A stretch of DNA of 64,000 bases from positions 94,082-158,081 of the forward strand of contig NZ_JBHTCX010000005.1 in assembly GCF_042666875.1 (NCBI RefSeq), in the 5' to 3' direction. The notes under the pieces are model-generated. The model was not told where the DNA came from. It ran no database searches and was given only the letters and a program-made list of their open reading frames with translations. Positions 31,422-40,692 of this stretch are shown one piece after another; position 1 is the stretch's first letter; each line of letters starts with the position of its first letter. Made by a program: the position numbers and the translations under genes. This DNA comes from Brachybacterium sp042666875 (lineage in GTDB: Bacteria; Actinomycetota; Actinomycetes; Actinomycetales; Dermabacteraceae).

Positions 31422-32271
31422 CCACACCCGACGTCGTGCCCGGCACACGGAGATGCTCGCGACGGTACGGGGCCAGATCGACGCGGTGGACGGCACCGCC
31501 ATCGATGGTCAGCCTGACGGTGATCAGCGGGATGCCGCCGGGCGCGATCACCGCGCCGGGAACACCGTCGATGAGGAGCGGGACGCCCATGAGGATGCGG
31601 TGGCGGAACGAGCGGGTCTCCTTCGCGACGGCTCGCGCCCCGTGCACGACGGTCGGAGTCTGAGACGGAAGCAGAGTGCGATCTGCGACGCGCACGGCAT
31701 CGGGAGCGAGGAGGCGGGTGAGCCGCTCGAGATCCCCACTGCCGGCCGCCTCGAGGAAGGCGGCCACGACGCGCGTGTGCTCCGCGTGCACGGCCGGATC
31801 CGCCGGCTGCTCGGGATCGATTCGATGACGAGCACGGCTGGCCAGCTTCTTCGCCGAAGCGGGTGAGGTCTCGAGCACCGAGGCCACCTGCTCGAAGGGG
31901 ACGCCGAAGATGTCATGGAGGACCAGCGCGACGCGCTGGGGCGGGGTGAGCTGGGTGAGGACGACCAGCAGTGCCCGGGAGACGTCGTCGCGCCGGAGCG
32001 CGTGCTCCTCGGGCGCGAGCGCCTCGTCGGCGGGATCCTTCTCGGGCAGGGGAAGCTCCCGGTGGCGCCGCTGGGAGCGGAGATGGTCGAGAGACAGTCG
32101 CGCGGTGATCGTGGTCAGCCATCCCTGCGGGTTCTGGATCTCAGCGGAGTCGGCCCGTCGGGCACGCAGGTAGGCCGATTGCACGATGTCTTCCGCATCG
32201 TGCACGGAGCCGACGATGCGGAGGGCGACGGCGAGCAGATGGGGCCGAACGTTCTCGAAATCCTCGAGCAT
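31369..32271 (-). CDS. ECF RNA polymerase sigma factor with SnoaL-like C-terminal extension
   Basis: The 300-residue protein has sigma region 2 (RPHLLAVALRIVGSVHDAEDIVQSAYLRAR, with HDAEDIVQ) and region 4 (LLVVLTQLTPPQRVALVLHDIFGVPFEQVASVL). These are followed at about residue 175 by a SnoaL-type NTF2 domain (VVAAFLEAAGSGDLERLTRLLAPDAV). Such extensions (ECF41/ECF56-type groups) tune activity without a dedicated anti-sigma factor. No anti-sigma gene is present here. The divergent NmrA, ABM-like and DoxX genes are likely targets. Confidence 0.9.
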   Translation of the reverse strand: MLEDFENVRPHLLAVALRIVGSVHDAEDIVQSAYLRARRADSAEIQNPQGWLTTITARLSLDHLRSQRRHRELPLPEKDPADEALAPEEHALRRDDVSRALLVVLTQLTPPQRVALVLHDIFGVPFEQVASVLETSPASAKKLASRARHRIDPEQPADPAVHAEHTRVVAAFLEAAGSGDLERLTRLLAPDAVRVADRTLLPSQTPTVVHGARAVAKETRSFRHRILMGVPLLIDGVPGAVIAPGGIPLITVRLTIDGGAVHRVDLAPYRREHLRVPGTTSGVVKMPRSPRGGLAPTDGR

Positions 32272-32350
32272 GGGTCACCTTTGTCGGGGGCGGGACGTCA
32301 GAAGGAGTGAGGAAGCCCCACCTGACGACCCCCGCACGAGAGGCCTGACC

Positions 32351-32647
32351 ATGACTCTACAGATCGTTCGCTTCCGACCTCACGCGCACCGTCTGGCGGA
32401 CATCGAATCAGCGCTCCACGAGCTCTTCGTCGCCCTTGCTGCAGCTGCCCCGGACGGCGTGGAGTACACGGCCATCCGGGTAGGAGAACCTCCGGAGATA
32501 CTGCTGCTACTGGATCTGCGCGATGCCGCTGAGAATCCCCTGACCAGCCTGCCCGAGTCTCTGGCTGTCCGGGAGAGGATCGCCGACTGGGCCGGGCGAC
32601 CGGTGCCGCCGCAACCGGCGACGGTTCTCGGGCACTACGAGGCATGA
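32351..32647 (+). CDS. small hypothetical protein, dimeric alpha-beta barrel-like
   Basis: The 98-residue protein (MTLQIVRFRPHAHRLADIES...) has a beta-helix-beta pattern compatible with an antibiotic-biosynthesis-monooxygenase-like fold (PDGVEYTAIRVGEPPEILLL, then a second strand VLGHYEA). No active site can be named. It stands divergent from the sigma factor and is 7 bases upstream of a DoxX-like gene, probably in one operon. Confidence 0.65.
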   Translation: MTLQIVRFRPHAHRLADIESALHELFVALAAAAPDGVEYTAIRVGEPPEILLLLDLRDAAENPLTSLPESLAVRERIADWAGRPVPPQPATVLGHYEA

Positions 32648-32654
32648 GCGCGCC

Positions 32655-33008
32655 ATGCTGATCACGGTACTGAACGTCCTCCTGGTCGTGTGCCTCGCCG
32701 CGAACATCGCCATCGTCGTGGCGGATCTCCTTCCCGCGAAGTTCGTGCTGGAGAACTCCGACGAGGTCGGCCTGAGCAGATCCGTGCTTCCCCTCCTCGC
32801 GGCTCTGAAGGCGGCCGGGGCTCTCGGCCTCGTCGTCGGGCTGCTCTGGCTGCCCTGGGTAGGCCTCGTGGCAGCCACCGGCCTGGTGCTGTTCTACGTC
32901 GGCGCCGTCTGGAGGCATGTGAGCCAGCGCGTGCTGCACAACATCGCGTTTCCGCTGGCCTACCTCACCCTCGCGGTCGCGGCGGCGGCACGCTTCACCC
33001 TCGGGTGA
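32655..33008 (+). CDS. DoxX-like membrane protein
   Basis: The 117-residue protein has four hydrophobic segments (LITVLNVLLVVCLAANIAIV, LPLLAALKAAGALGLVVGLLW, LVAATGLVLFYVGAVW, and IAFPLAYLTLAVAAAARF) and the DoxX-type arrangement with AALKAAGALGLVVG. DoxX family proteins are inner-membrane proteins linked to redox or thiosulfate metabolism. It probably responds to the neighbouring ECF sigma factor. Confidence 0.85.
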   Translation: MLITVLNVLLVVCLAANIAIVVADLLPAKFVLENSDEVGLSRSVLPLLAALKAAGALGLVVGLLWLPWVGLVAATGLVLFYVGAVWRHVSQRVLHNIAFPLAYLTLAVAAAARFTLG

Positions 33009-33018
33009 AGCTGCGGAG

Positions 33019-33091
<73 letters not shown>

Positions 33092-33178
33092 TGACGGCCC
33101 CGGAGTCTACCGAGGATCCGACAGGCCGATCGTACGGACGAGCCCCACGGTGACCGGGGCAATGGTTGTCTGGTCACC

Positions 33179-33619
33179 ATGGCGGAGAACACATCGCGCT
33201 CCCGGCGCCGGCAGCTGCAGGTGGCAGCTGTGCTGCTGCTGGTCCAGGGCGTCCTCATGGAGGCCTCCGCCGCCCTCGGCCTGCTGGCGCTGCTGGCCCT
33301 GCGCATCCCGCCGGAGGTGATCACGGAGCGCACCGAGATCTTCGCTCTCGCGTATCTCCAGGACAACCTCTACTCGATGATGGCTCTCAGCGGAGTCTTC
33401 GCCGCGCTGAGGATCATCGGCGGCATCGCGCTGCTGCGGAACCGGCTCTGGGGGCTGGTGCTGTCTCTGGTCAACTGTGCGGTCACGCTGGTGCTGACGG
33501 TCCTGCTGCTGCCGGTGGGGATCGCCGACGGGGTCCTCTCCGGCGCCGCGCTGGTGCTGATCCTGCGGGGCTGGCTGGGCACGGACGAGGCGGGGGCACC
33601 GCGTCGGATCGTGCCCTGA
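33179..33619 (+). CDS. hypothetical four-helix membrane protein
   Basis: The 146-residue protein has a basic N-terminus (MAENTSRSRRRQLQ) and four membrane segments: VAAVLLLVQGVLMEASAALG, MMALSGVFAALRIIGGIALL, LVLSLVNCAVTLVLTVLLLP and GIADGVLSGAALVLILRGW. It stands between tRNA-Arg and a convergent ABC transporter permease, 14 bases from it. No function can be given. Confidence 0.8.
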   Translation: MAENTSRSRRRQLQVAAVLLLVQGVLMEASAALGLLALLALRIPPEVITERTEIFALAYLQDNLYSMMALSGVFAALRIIGGIALLRNRLWGLVLSLVNCAVTLVLTVLLLPVGIADGVLSGAALVLILRGWLGTDEAGAPRRIVP

Positions 33620-33632
33620 GGGATCGTGCCGC

Positions 33633-34484
33633 TCAGGACTTGCGGTTGTAGATCACCATCGAGATCGGCCCGAACACGGCCACCAGGGCGGCGCAGTAGA
33701 TGAACACTGTCAGCAGCGACCCGCCGTCGTACGTCCCGCTCATCAGCTCACGCACGGTGCCGACCACCACGGAGATCGGGTTGACCTCGACGGCCGCCCG
33801 CAGCCAGCTCGGCATCGTCTCGGGGCTGACGAAGATGTTCGAGGCGAAGGTCAGCGGCATCAGGATGAACATTGAGACGCCCATCGCCGCCTGCTCGCTG
33901 CGCACCATCAGCGCGATCATCGTCCACACCCAGGACAGGCTGAAGGAGAACACCAGCAGCAGGGCGAAGGCCGCCAGCACCCCGATCAGGCCGCCGTCGG
34001 GACGGAATCCCATCACCACGCCCACCAGCAAGATGATCACTCCCGCCAGCGCATAGCGCACCTGATCCCCGAGCAGCGCGCCCACCAGCTGCGAGGGCCT
34101 CCACACCGGCAGGGAGCGGAACCGGTCGAAGACCCCCTTGGAGATGTCACGGTTCAGGGTGAGCCCGGTGTACATCGTGATCATGATGAGGGTCTGGACG
34201 AAGATGCCCGGGATCAGGAACTGCACGTACTGACCCACCGACCCGGCCAGCGCCCCGCCGAAGATGTAGGTGAACATCACCGTCATCATGATCGGGAAGA
34301 TCGTCACGTCGAACAGCTGCTCGGGGACGTGCTTGATCTTCAGCAGGGCACGCCAGCCGTAGGTGAGGCAGGCGCTGAGCGCCGAGGCGCGGCGGGGACG
34401 ATCCCCGGGGGCGACGAGGACGCTGCGGATCCGGTCCGGGGCCGTCGCGGTCGCGGTGCCCGGTGAGACGGTGGCCTGGTTCAT
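33633..34484 (-). CDS. ABC-2 type transporter permease (DrrB-like)
   Basis: The 283-residue protein has six hydrophobic segments and the ABC-2/DrrB region GIFVQTLIMITMYTGLTLNRDISKGVFDRFRSLPV. The LTFASNIFVSPETMPSWLRAAVEVNP segment is typical of daunorubicin-resistance-type permeases. It overlaps the upstream ATPase gene by four bases. The pair forms a cytoplasmic-membrane exporter for an unknown compound; the class includes both drug exporters and exporters of cell-surface lipids. Confidence 0.93.
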   Translation of the reverse strand: MNQATVSPGTATATAPDRIRSVLVAPGDRPRRASALSACLTYGWRALLKIKHVPEQLFDVTIFPIMMTVMFTYIFGGALAGSVGQYVQFLIPGIFVQTLIMITMYTGLTLNRDISKGVFDRFRSLPVWRPSQLVGALLGDQVRYALAGVIILLVGVVMGFRPDGGLIGVLAAFALLLVFSFSLSWVWTMIALMVRSEQAAMGVSMFILMPLTFASNIFVSPETMPSWLRAAVEVNPISVVVGTVRELMSGTYDGGSLLTVFIYCAALVAVFGPISMVIYNRKS

Positions 34485-35488
34485 GACGTGCTCACACTCT
34501 CCTCGTCGGCGCGGGTTCCGTCATCGTCGGTGCTGCGGGCTGTGTCGGCGTGCTCACCGGTGAGCGCCAGGAAGACCTCGTCCAGGCTGGGATGGCCCAG
34601 AGCGAAGGACTCGACCTCGACATCGGACTCCTCCAGCGCTCGCAGTGCGCCGGCGGCGCCGCTGGTGGACTCCAGTCGCACCACCAGCGCCGAGGGATCC
34701 GGCTCCCGCGTGGCCTCCGCCGAGGTGGCGCGGGTGAGGACGTCGGCCGCCAGTTCCCGCTGCGCGGGGTCGGCGACCCGCACCTTCAGTGCCCCGGCGC
34801 CCACCTGGGCCTTCAGCTGTCCGGAGGTTCCCTCCGCGATCACGCGGCCGTGATCGATGACGGCGAGGCGGTCGGCGAGCTGATCGGCCTCTTCGAGGTA
34901 TTGGGTGGTCAGAAGCACGGTCGTCCCGGCGGAGACCAAGGTGCGCACGATGTCCCACACTTGGTTGCGGCTGCGCGGATCGATCCCGGTGGTCGGCTCG
35001 TCGAGGAAGATCAGCTCGGGGGTGACCAGCAGGGACCCAGCGATATCGAGGCGGCGGCGCATCCCGCCGGAGTACTTCTTGACCTGGCGGCCGGCGGCGT
35101 CATCGAGACCGAAGGCGTCGAGCAGCTCGAGGCCGCGGGAGCGGGCGCGGCGATTGCTGTAGCCCAGCAGGCGTCCCAGCAGCATCAGGTTCTCGATGCC
35201 GGTGAGGTCCTCGTCCAGCGACGCGAACTGTCCCGTCAAGGCGATCTTCTCGCGCACGGTGCGGGCCTCGGCGACGACATCGTGGCCGAGCACCTGGGCG
35301 TGGCCGGCGTCGGGCCGCAGCAACGTCGCGAGCATGCGGATGGCGGTGGTCTTGCCGGCGCCGTTGGGGCCCAGCACCCCGTATACCCCACCGCGGGGGA
35401 CGACGAGGTCGATACCGTCCACCGCGACGTTGTCGCCGAACCGTTTGACCAGGCCCTCGGTGCGGATTGCTTCACGGTCGGCGTTCAC
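34481..35488 (-). CDS. ABC transporter ATP-binding protein (DrrA-like)
   Basis: The 335-residue ATPase has Walker A GPNGAGKTTAIRML, signature YSGGMRRRLDIAGSL, Walker B ELIFLDEPTTGIDPRSRNQVW and a DrrA-type C-terminal domain after residue 230. It energises the overlapping permease. The GTG start at 35488 is chosen because GGAGG lies 7 bases upstream; longer upstream ORF extensions are low-complexity. Confidence 0.94.
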   Translation of the reverse strand: MNADREAIRTEGLVKRFGDNVAVDGIDLVVPRGGVYGVLGPNGAGKTTAIRMLATLLRPDAGHAQVLGHDVVAEARTVREKIALTGQFASLDEDLTGIENLMLLGRLLGYSNRRARSRGLELLDAFGLDDAAGRQVKKYSGGMRRRLDIAGSLLVTPELIFLDEPTTGIDPRSRNQVWDIVRTLVSAGTTVLLTTQYLEEADQLADRLAVIDHGRVIAEGTSGQLKAQVGAGALKVRVADPAQRELAADVLTRATSAEATREPDPSALVVRLESTSGAAGALRALEESDVEVESFALGHPSLDEVFLALTGEHADTARSTDDDGTRADEESVSTS

Positions 35489-35689
35489 GGGGGCGCCTCC
35501 TGGACGTGGACGTGGACGTGGTCGGCGGGGGCGGACGAGGATGTGCTCGGCCCGGGCAGCTGGGCCGGGCCGTCGGACGAGGCGCCCGCAGGGCGTCACC
35601 CGCCATCGTCGACGGCCCGAGCCGGTCGGTCCAGTGCTTTTCGGACATCGTGACCGCTCAGAGATACTCAGCGGCCGACGGTCGCTCTC

Positions 35690-38600
35690 CTACCGCCCGT
35701 GGAAGCGGAGGCTCTTGGGGGAGCGGGAGAAGCCGGCGCGCAACAGGGCGTCCACGGCTCGGCGGGACGCGGCGGTCTGCTCGGCCTCGGGGGCGGTGAC
35801 GGCCACGCCATCGATCTTCTCGATCGCGACGCGTCCCAGGCGCCCCGCATCGGCCGCCTGCGCGAGGGCCGAGGCCGCCTCGTGCGCGCAGCCCTCGTCG
35901 TGCTCGAGCCACCACCGCAGCGACCTGCCACCGGCTTCGAGGTAGGCGGCCGCCTGGCCACGGACGATCACCACGTGCGCCCCGGCGCGACGCTGTGGCC
36001 GCCCCGCCGCGCGGGACTCCGGCCACGGGAGCACCGCGCCGAAGGGGTTCGCCGGGTCCAGCGCGGAGAGGACCACCGTGGGGCCGCCGGGCTGGGCCGA
36101 GCGCAGTCGGTCCACGGCAGCGGCCTGGGCGAACTGGGCGGCGCCCAGGCCCTCGACGAAGTAGCCGCGGCGCACAGAGCCGGAGTCCTCGAGATCGGCC
36201 AGCTCGCGGAACACCGAGGACCAGCCGCCGGGGACACCCTCCTGGGTGACCGCGCCGCGGGTCAGCAATCCGTGGCGATCGATCAGCAGAGCGACCCGTG
36301 CCGCACGGCGGGCCGACGGGTCGACATCCGGGATCCGCACCGCGCTCCAGCGCCCCCGGGCGGCCGGTCCCGTCAGCGACGCCAGCGCCGAATCCTCGCT
36401 CTCCGCGCGCAGCAGGGAGGCCGACAACCGGGCGGCACCGCGTCGGCCTCGCCGGGAGGCGGACCCGCCGCGGCGGCCGGGAGACCGAGCGGGCGCGGGA
36501 CGGGAGGCGGCCTGCTGGCCCGGCAGCGCGGTGAGCGAATCAGGGGTCGCCAGGCCCGCCAGGGCCAGCTCCTCGAGCGCCGCGGCCACCTGGGCCAGCG
36601 ACAGGGAGGAGTCATCCCCGCGCCGTCGGCGCACCGCGGCGGCCAGGTCGGACAGACGCACCGGGCCGACGGCATCATCCAGCGCGTCCAGGACCAGCCG
36701 AGGAAGGGACCCCGCCTCCAGGGCGGCTCGGGCCCCGGCGATCTCCTCGCCATCGATCCCCAGCGCCATCGCGTCCGCGAGATGGAGCTTGACCAGAGGC
36801 TCTCGTGATCCGCCGCCCCCGCGGGCGGTCAGGACCACCTCGCCGCGCGACAGGGACTCCTCGAGCAGACGCTGGGCGGAGGCCCCCAGTCGCACGGGCA
36901 GCAGATCCTCCCGCCACACGCTCAACGGCGCCTCCAGTCCGGTGAGCTGGTCGATGACGTCCGCCAGCGCGTCCGCGGCAGCATCCGGGTCGGTTGCTGG
37001 GGTTGCTGGGGTTGCTGGGGTTGCTGGGGTTGCTGGGGTTTCCGGCTCCGTCCCCACGCCGTGCCATCCCAGCGTGAAGGTGGCGAAGGCAGTGGGCGAG
37101 ACGGGCGCGATGTCACGGCGGGAGGCGGTCAGCGAGGCCCGTCGGATCCGCCGCAGCACGTCGGCATCGACCCACTCCTCGCTCTCGCGGCCCGGGAGGA
37201 ACCCGCCCCGGGAGAGCACCCGCCGCGCGGAGAGCTCCGCGAGGGTCGACCGCACGGTCTCGGGCGGCAGCGGAAGGTCCTCGATGAGTTCCTCGGCCGT
37301 GAACGGGCCGTGCGAGCGAGCCCACCGCGCCACGACCTGCACCGCGGCGTCCTCGACGGGGTCGAGCACCACCGGCGGCAGCTGTCCCTCAGCGCCGCTG
37401 GGCAGCACCTCGCTCCCGGCGGCGTCCCGCCACAGGCCTGCCTCCTCGACCAGGGCGAGATGCTCGTCGTCGTGCCAGTGCAGTCGCAGAATCCTGCCCG
37501 CCGCTTCGAGCTCCGCGACAGCGCCGCGGACGGTGGCGGGGTCGGGCGCGGGCGCAGTATCGGTATCGGCCTCCGCGACCGGGCCGGTGCGCGAGAAGCG
37601 CGCGAGCACCTGCGCCTGGGTCAGCGGCCCCAGTCGGCGCAGGGCGTCGGCCAGATCCTCAGCGTCCCGGATCGCGCGCTCGGGGCTGAGCAGCTGCGCG
37701 TCCGCGCAGACGCGGGCAATCGCCTCCGGCACCAGCAGCTCGCGCAGCGACACGGTCCCCAGCAGCTCCGCCAGGACCGACTGATCCAGGGTCAGGGCCG
37801 CGGTGCGGCGCTCTGCCAGCGGGGCATCGGCGTCGTAGATGAAGGTGCCCTCGTACCCGAACAACACGGCGCGGGCGATGGGGCTGGGCTGGTCGACGTC
37901 GACCTCGACCAGCTCGATGCGGCTGGCCTCGAGGTCATCGAGCAGTGCGGTCAGGGCGGGCACGTCGTACTCGTCCTGCAGGCACTCCCGCGCCGCCTCC
38001 AGCATCATCGGGAAATCCGGATGGTCCCGGGCGGCGTCCAGCAGGGTGGCCGAGCGCTGTCGCTGCTGCCACAGCGGCGCCCGCGAGGTCGGCACCCGGC
38101 GCGGCAGCAGCAGCGCCCGCGCCGAGCACTCGCGGAAGCGGGAGGCGAAAAGGGCCGAGGAGCCCACGAGGTGGTGGACCGTCTGTTCGATGACGTCGGG
38201 GGAGAACAGCACCAGGTCCGCGGTCGGTGCGGCCGCACCCTGCGGCAGCCGCAGCACGATGCCGTCGTCCGTGGCGACGACCTGGACCTGCGAGCCGCCG
38301 GTCTCCCGCAGCCGGTCGCTGATCGCCAGTGCCCACGGGGCGGTGACCCGCCGGCCCAGCGCGCAGTGCACCACGATCCGCCAGTCGCCGAGATCGTCGA
38401 TGAAGCGCTCGAGGACCAGGCGCCGGCTGCTGGGGATCACCCCGGCGGTCTGGTTCTGCCGCTCCAGCAGCTGGTGCACCTGGGCGCGAGCATGGGGATC
38501 CAGACCCAGGCCCGTGAGCGCCTGCTCGCGCTCGCCGGGATCCTGCTCGGCGAGCTCCTCGAGGTACTCGCCGATCGCCTGACCCAGGGTCGGGGGCCGG

Positions 38601-40540
38601 GTCGCGTTGTCGGCGTGCCAGAACGGGAGCCGCCCGGAGAATCCGGGGGCGGGGGAGACGGTGACCCGCTCATGGGTGATCTCCTCGATCCGCCAGCTCG
38701 AGGTGCCCAGCGTGATCACATCACCACGGCGGGACTCATAGACCATCTCCTCGTCCAGCTCGCCGACCCGGCGGGGCTGCTCCGCGCCGGCTTCGAGGAA
38801 CACCGGGAACAGGCCACGGTCGGGGATCGTGCCGGCATTGGTGACCACCAGGCGCTGCACGCCGGGCCGGGCCGTCAGCACGCCCCGCTCGCGATCGTGG
38901 ATCAGCCGGGGCCGCAGCTCGGAGAAGGCGGTCGAGGGGTATCGCCCGGTCAGCATGTCGACAACGGCATCGAACGCGCTGCGGGGAAGCTCCGCATAGG
39001 GGTGGGCGGACCGGGCCACCTCCAGCCACCGACCGACATCCAGCTCGTCCAGGGCGGCGGCTGAGAGCGTGTGCTGGGCCAGCACATCCAGGGCGTTGCG
39101 AGGCACCTCCAGCGGCTCCAGCCGGCCCGCCGCCGCCTCGCGCACCATGAGCGCCGAGTGGACGACGTCCAGCGCATGCAGTGGATGCAGCCTCCCGCGG
39201 GAGACGTCGCCGACCCCGTGGCCGGCCCGGCCCACGCGCTGCAGCAGCGAGGCGACCGCGAACGGCGCGGAGACCTGCACGACGCAGTCCACCGCCCCCA
39301 TGTCGATGCCCAGCTCGAGCGTGGAGGTGGCGACGACGCAGCGCAGCGACCCGGCCTTGAGCAGGTCCTCCGTCTGCCGGCGCGCCTCCTTGGACATGGA
39401 GCCGTGATGGACGCGGGCGATCTCGCCGGCCTCAGCGCTACCGCTGTCGCCCTGGAGGTCGGCACGTTCGAGGATCGCCTCGGGCTCGCTCGCGCGCAGC
39501 CGTCGATGCAGGAGGTTCAACCGCTCGGCGATCCGCTCGGCCTGACGCCGGGAGTTGGAGAAGACGATCGTGGAGCGGTGCGCCTCGACCTCGGCCAGGA
39601 CGGCCCGCTCCACGTGCGGCCAGATCGTGCCGGAGACGTCCTCCTCGTCGACCGCGTCGGCCGGGGGAGCGACGTCGTCCATGTCCGGTACGGGCACCGT
39701 GACGCCGAGGTCCCACTGCTTGGCGCCCGGCGGGGAGACCACCCGTGCCCTGGTTCCGGCGGGGGAGAGGAAGCGAGCGACCTCCTCAGCGGGCTCCACC
39801 GTCGCCGAGAGGCCCAGTCGCTGCGGCCGACGGCGCTCGCCGGGCGCGTCGCCACCCGTGATCAGGGCATCCAGCCGCGCCAGGGACAGGGCCAGATGCA
39901 CGCCGCGCTTGCTGCCGGCGACCGCGTGGACCTCGTCGAGGATGACGGTGTCCACGTCCATCAGCGTCTCCCGCGCGGCGGAGGTCAGCATGAGGAAGAG
40001 CGACTCGGGCGTGGTGATCAGGATGTCCGGCGGGTGAGCGATCAGCCGTCGCCGCTCGGAGGAGGTGGTGTCCCCGGAGCGCACGCCCACTCGGACCGGT
40101 GCCGCCTCGTGTCCGGAAGCCTCCGCCAGCGCGGCGATGCCGGCGAGCGGGCGGCGCAGATTGCGCTCGACGTCGACGCCCAGCGCCTTCATCGGGGAGA
40201 TGTACAGGACCTGGGTGCGCTCTCTGCGCTGCTCCTCGGCCGACGGGGCGAACATGAGATCGTCCAGCGCGCGCAGGAAGGCCGCCAGCGTCTTGCCGGA
40301 ACCGGTCGGTGCGATCACCAGGGCATCCTCGCCCGAGGCCACGGCGTCCCAGGCGCCCAACTGCACAGGGGTGGGCGCACCGAGATCCCGGGCGAACCAT
40401 GCCCGCGTGGCCGGGTGCAGGCTCTCCGGCAGCTCGCGGTGCTGTGGTGCGTCGACCGACCTGTCGAACGTCCGGTCGGTGCCGACGCCCTCCGCGCTCT
40501 GCACGGAGGGCGTGATCAGCCGCTGGTCATCGTCGCTCAC
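35690..40540 (-). CDS. lhr: ATP-dependent helicase Lhr, full length
   Basis: The 1616-residue protein belongs to the large-helicase-related family. N-terminal superfamily 2 helicase: LVIAPTGSGKTLAAFLRALD (Walker A), DEVHAVAGSKRGVHLALSLARL (motif II), and LLQRVGRAGHGVGDVSRGRL (motif VI). The winged-helix and beta-barrel domains follow, and the long C-terminal Lhr-CTD ends in the region after PATPATPATP. The size matches the bacterial Lhr of Mycobacterium (about 1500 residues). Lhr unwinds RNA:DNA hybrids; the CTD tetramerises. The stop codon at 35690 lies 200 bases from the DrrA gene. Confidence 0.95.
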   Translation of the reverse strand: MSDDDQRLITPSVQSAEGVGTDRTFDRSVDAPQHRELPESLHPATRAWFARDLGAPTPVQLGAWDAVASGEDALVIAPTGSGKTLAAFLRALDDLMFAPSAEEQRRERTQVLYISPMKALGVDVERNLRRPLAGIAALAEASGHEAAPVRVGVRSGDTTSSERRRLIAHPPDILITTPESLFLMLTSAARETLMDVDTVILDEVHAVAGSKRGVHLALSLARLDALITGGDAPGERRRPQRLGLSATVEPAEEVARFLSPAGTRARVVSPPGAKQWDLGVTVPVPDMDDVAPPADAVDEEDVSGTIWPHVERAVLAEVEAHRSTIVFSNSRRQAERIAERLNLLHRRLRASEPEAILERADLQGDSGSAEAGEIARVHHGSMSKEARRQTEDLLKAGSLRCVVATSTLELGIDMGAVDCVVQVSAPFAVASLLQRVGRAGHGVGDVSRGRLHPLHALDVVHSALMVREAAAGRLEPLEVPRNALDVLAQHTLSAAALDELDVGRWLEVARSAHPYAELPRSAFDAVVDMLTGRYPSTAFSELRPRLIHDRERGVLTARPGVQRLVVTNAGTIPDRGLFPVFLEAGAEQPRRVGELDEEMVYESRRGDVITLGTSSWRIEEITHERVTVSPAPGFSGRLPFWHADNATRPPTLGQAIGEYLEELAEQDPGEREQALTGLGLDPHARAQVHQLLERQNQTAGVIPSSRRLVLERFIDDLGDWRIVVHCALGRRVTAPWALAISDRLRETGGSQVQVVATDDGIVLRLPQGAAAPTADLVLFSPDVIEQTVHHLVGSSALFASRFRECSARALLLPRRVPTSRAPLWQQRQRSATLLDAARDHPDFPMMLEAARECLQDEYDVPALTALLDDLEASRIELVEVDVDQPSPIARAVLFGYEGTFIYDADAPLAERRTAALTLDQSVLAELLGTVSLRELLVPEAIARVCADAQLLSPERAIRDAEDLADALRRLGPLTQAQVLARFSRTGPVAEADTDTAPAPDPATVRGAVAELEAAGRILRLHWHDDEHLALVEEAGLWRDAAGSEVLPSGAEGQLPPVVLDPVEDAAVQVVARWARSHGPFTAEELIEDLPLPPETVRSTLAELSARRVLSRGGFLPGRESEEWVDADVLRRIRRASLTASRRDIAPVSPTAFATFTLGWHGVGTEPETPATPATPATPATPATDPDAAADALADVIDQLTGLEAPLSVWREDLLPVRLGASAQRLLEESLSRGEVVLTARGGGGSREPLVKLHLADAMALGIDGEEIAGARAALEAGSLPRLVLDALDDAVGPVRLSDLAAAVRRRRGDDSSLSLAQVAAALEELALAGLATPDSLTALPGQQAASRPAPARSPGRRGGSASRRGRRGAARLSASLLRAESEDSALASLTGPAARGRWSAVRIPDVDPSARRAARVALLIDRHGLLTRGAVTQEGVPGGWSSVFRELADLEDSGSVRRGYFVEGLGAAQFAQAAAVDRLRSAQPGGPTVVLSALDPANPFGAVLPWPESRAAGRPQRRAGAHVVIVRGQAAAYLEAGGRSLRWWLEHDEGCAHEAASALAQAADAGRLGRVAIEKIDGVAVTAPEAEQTAASRRAVDALLRAGFSRSPKSLRFHGR
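36992..37036. repeat. 9-bp tandem repeat inside lhr coding an Ala-Thr-Pro tract
   Basis: GGTTGCTGG occurs five times in perfect tandem on the plus strand, which on the coding (minus) strand reads as an A-T-P repeat (TPATPATPATPATPAT). It falls in the linker after the core helicase region. The 9-bp period keeps the frame if copy number changes. Confidence 0.9.
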
Positions 40541-40692
40541 CCGCCCATTGTCCCGCGGGCGGCTGCCGAGCGGAGCGGATCGAGGATGATCCCGGCCCTG
40601 CCACAGGCGGCGAAAAGTGGAAGGATGAGAGGCGATGCGCTTCGAACGCGGAGCGCGCGAGCACGACCGAACGTCTACCGAAAGGGAACGAC

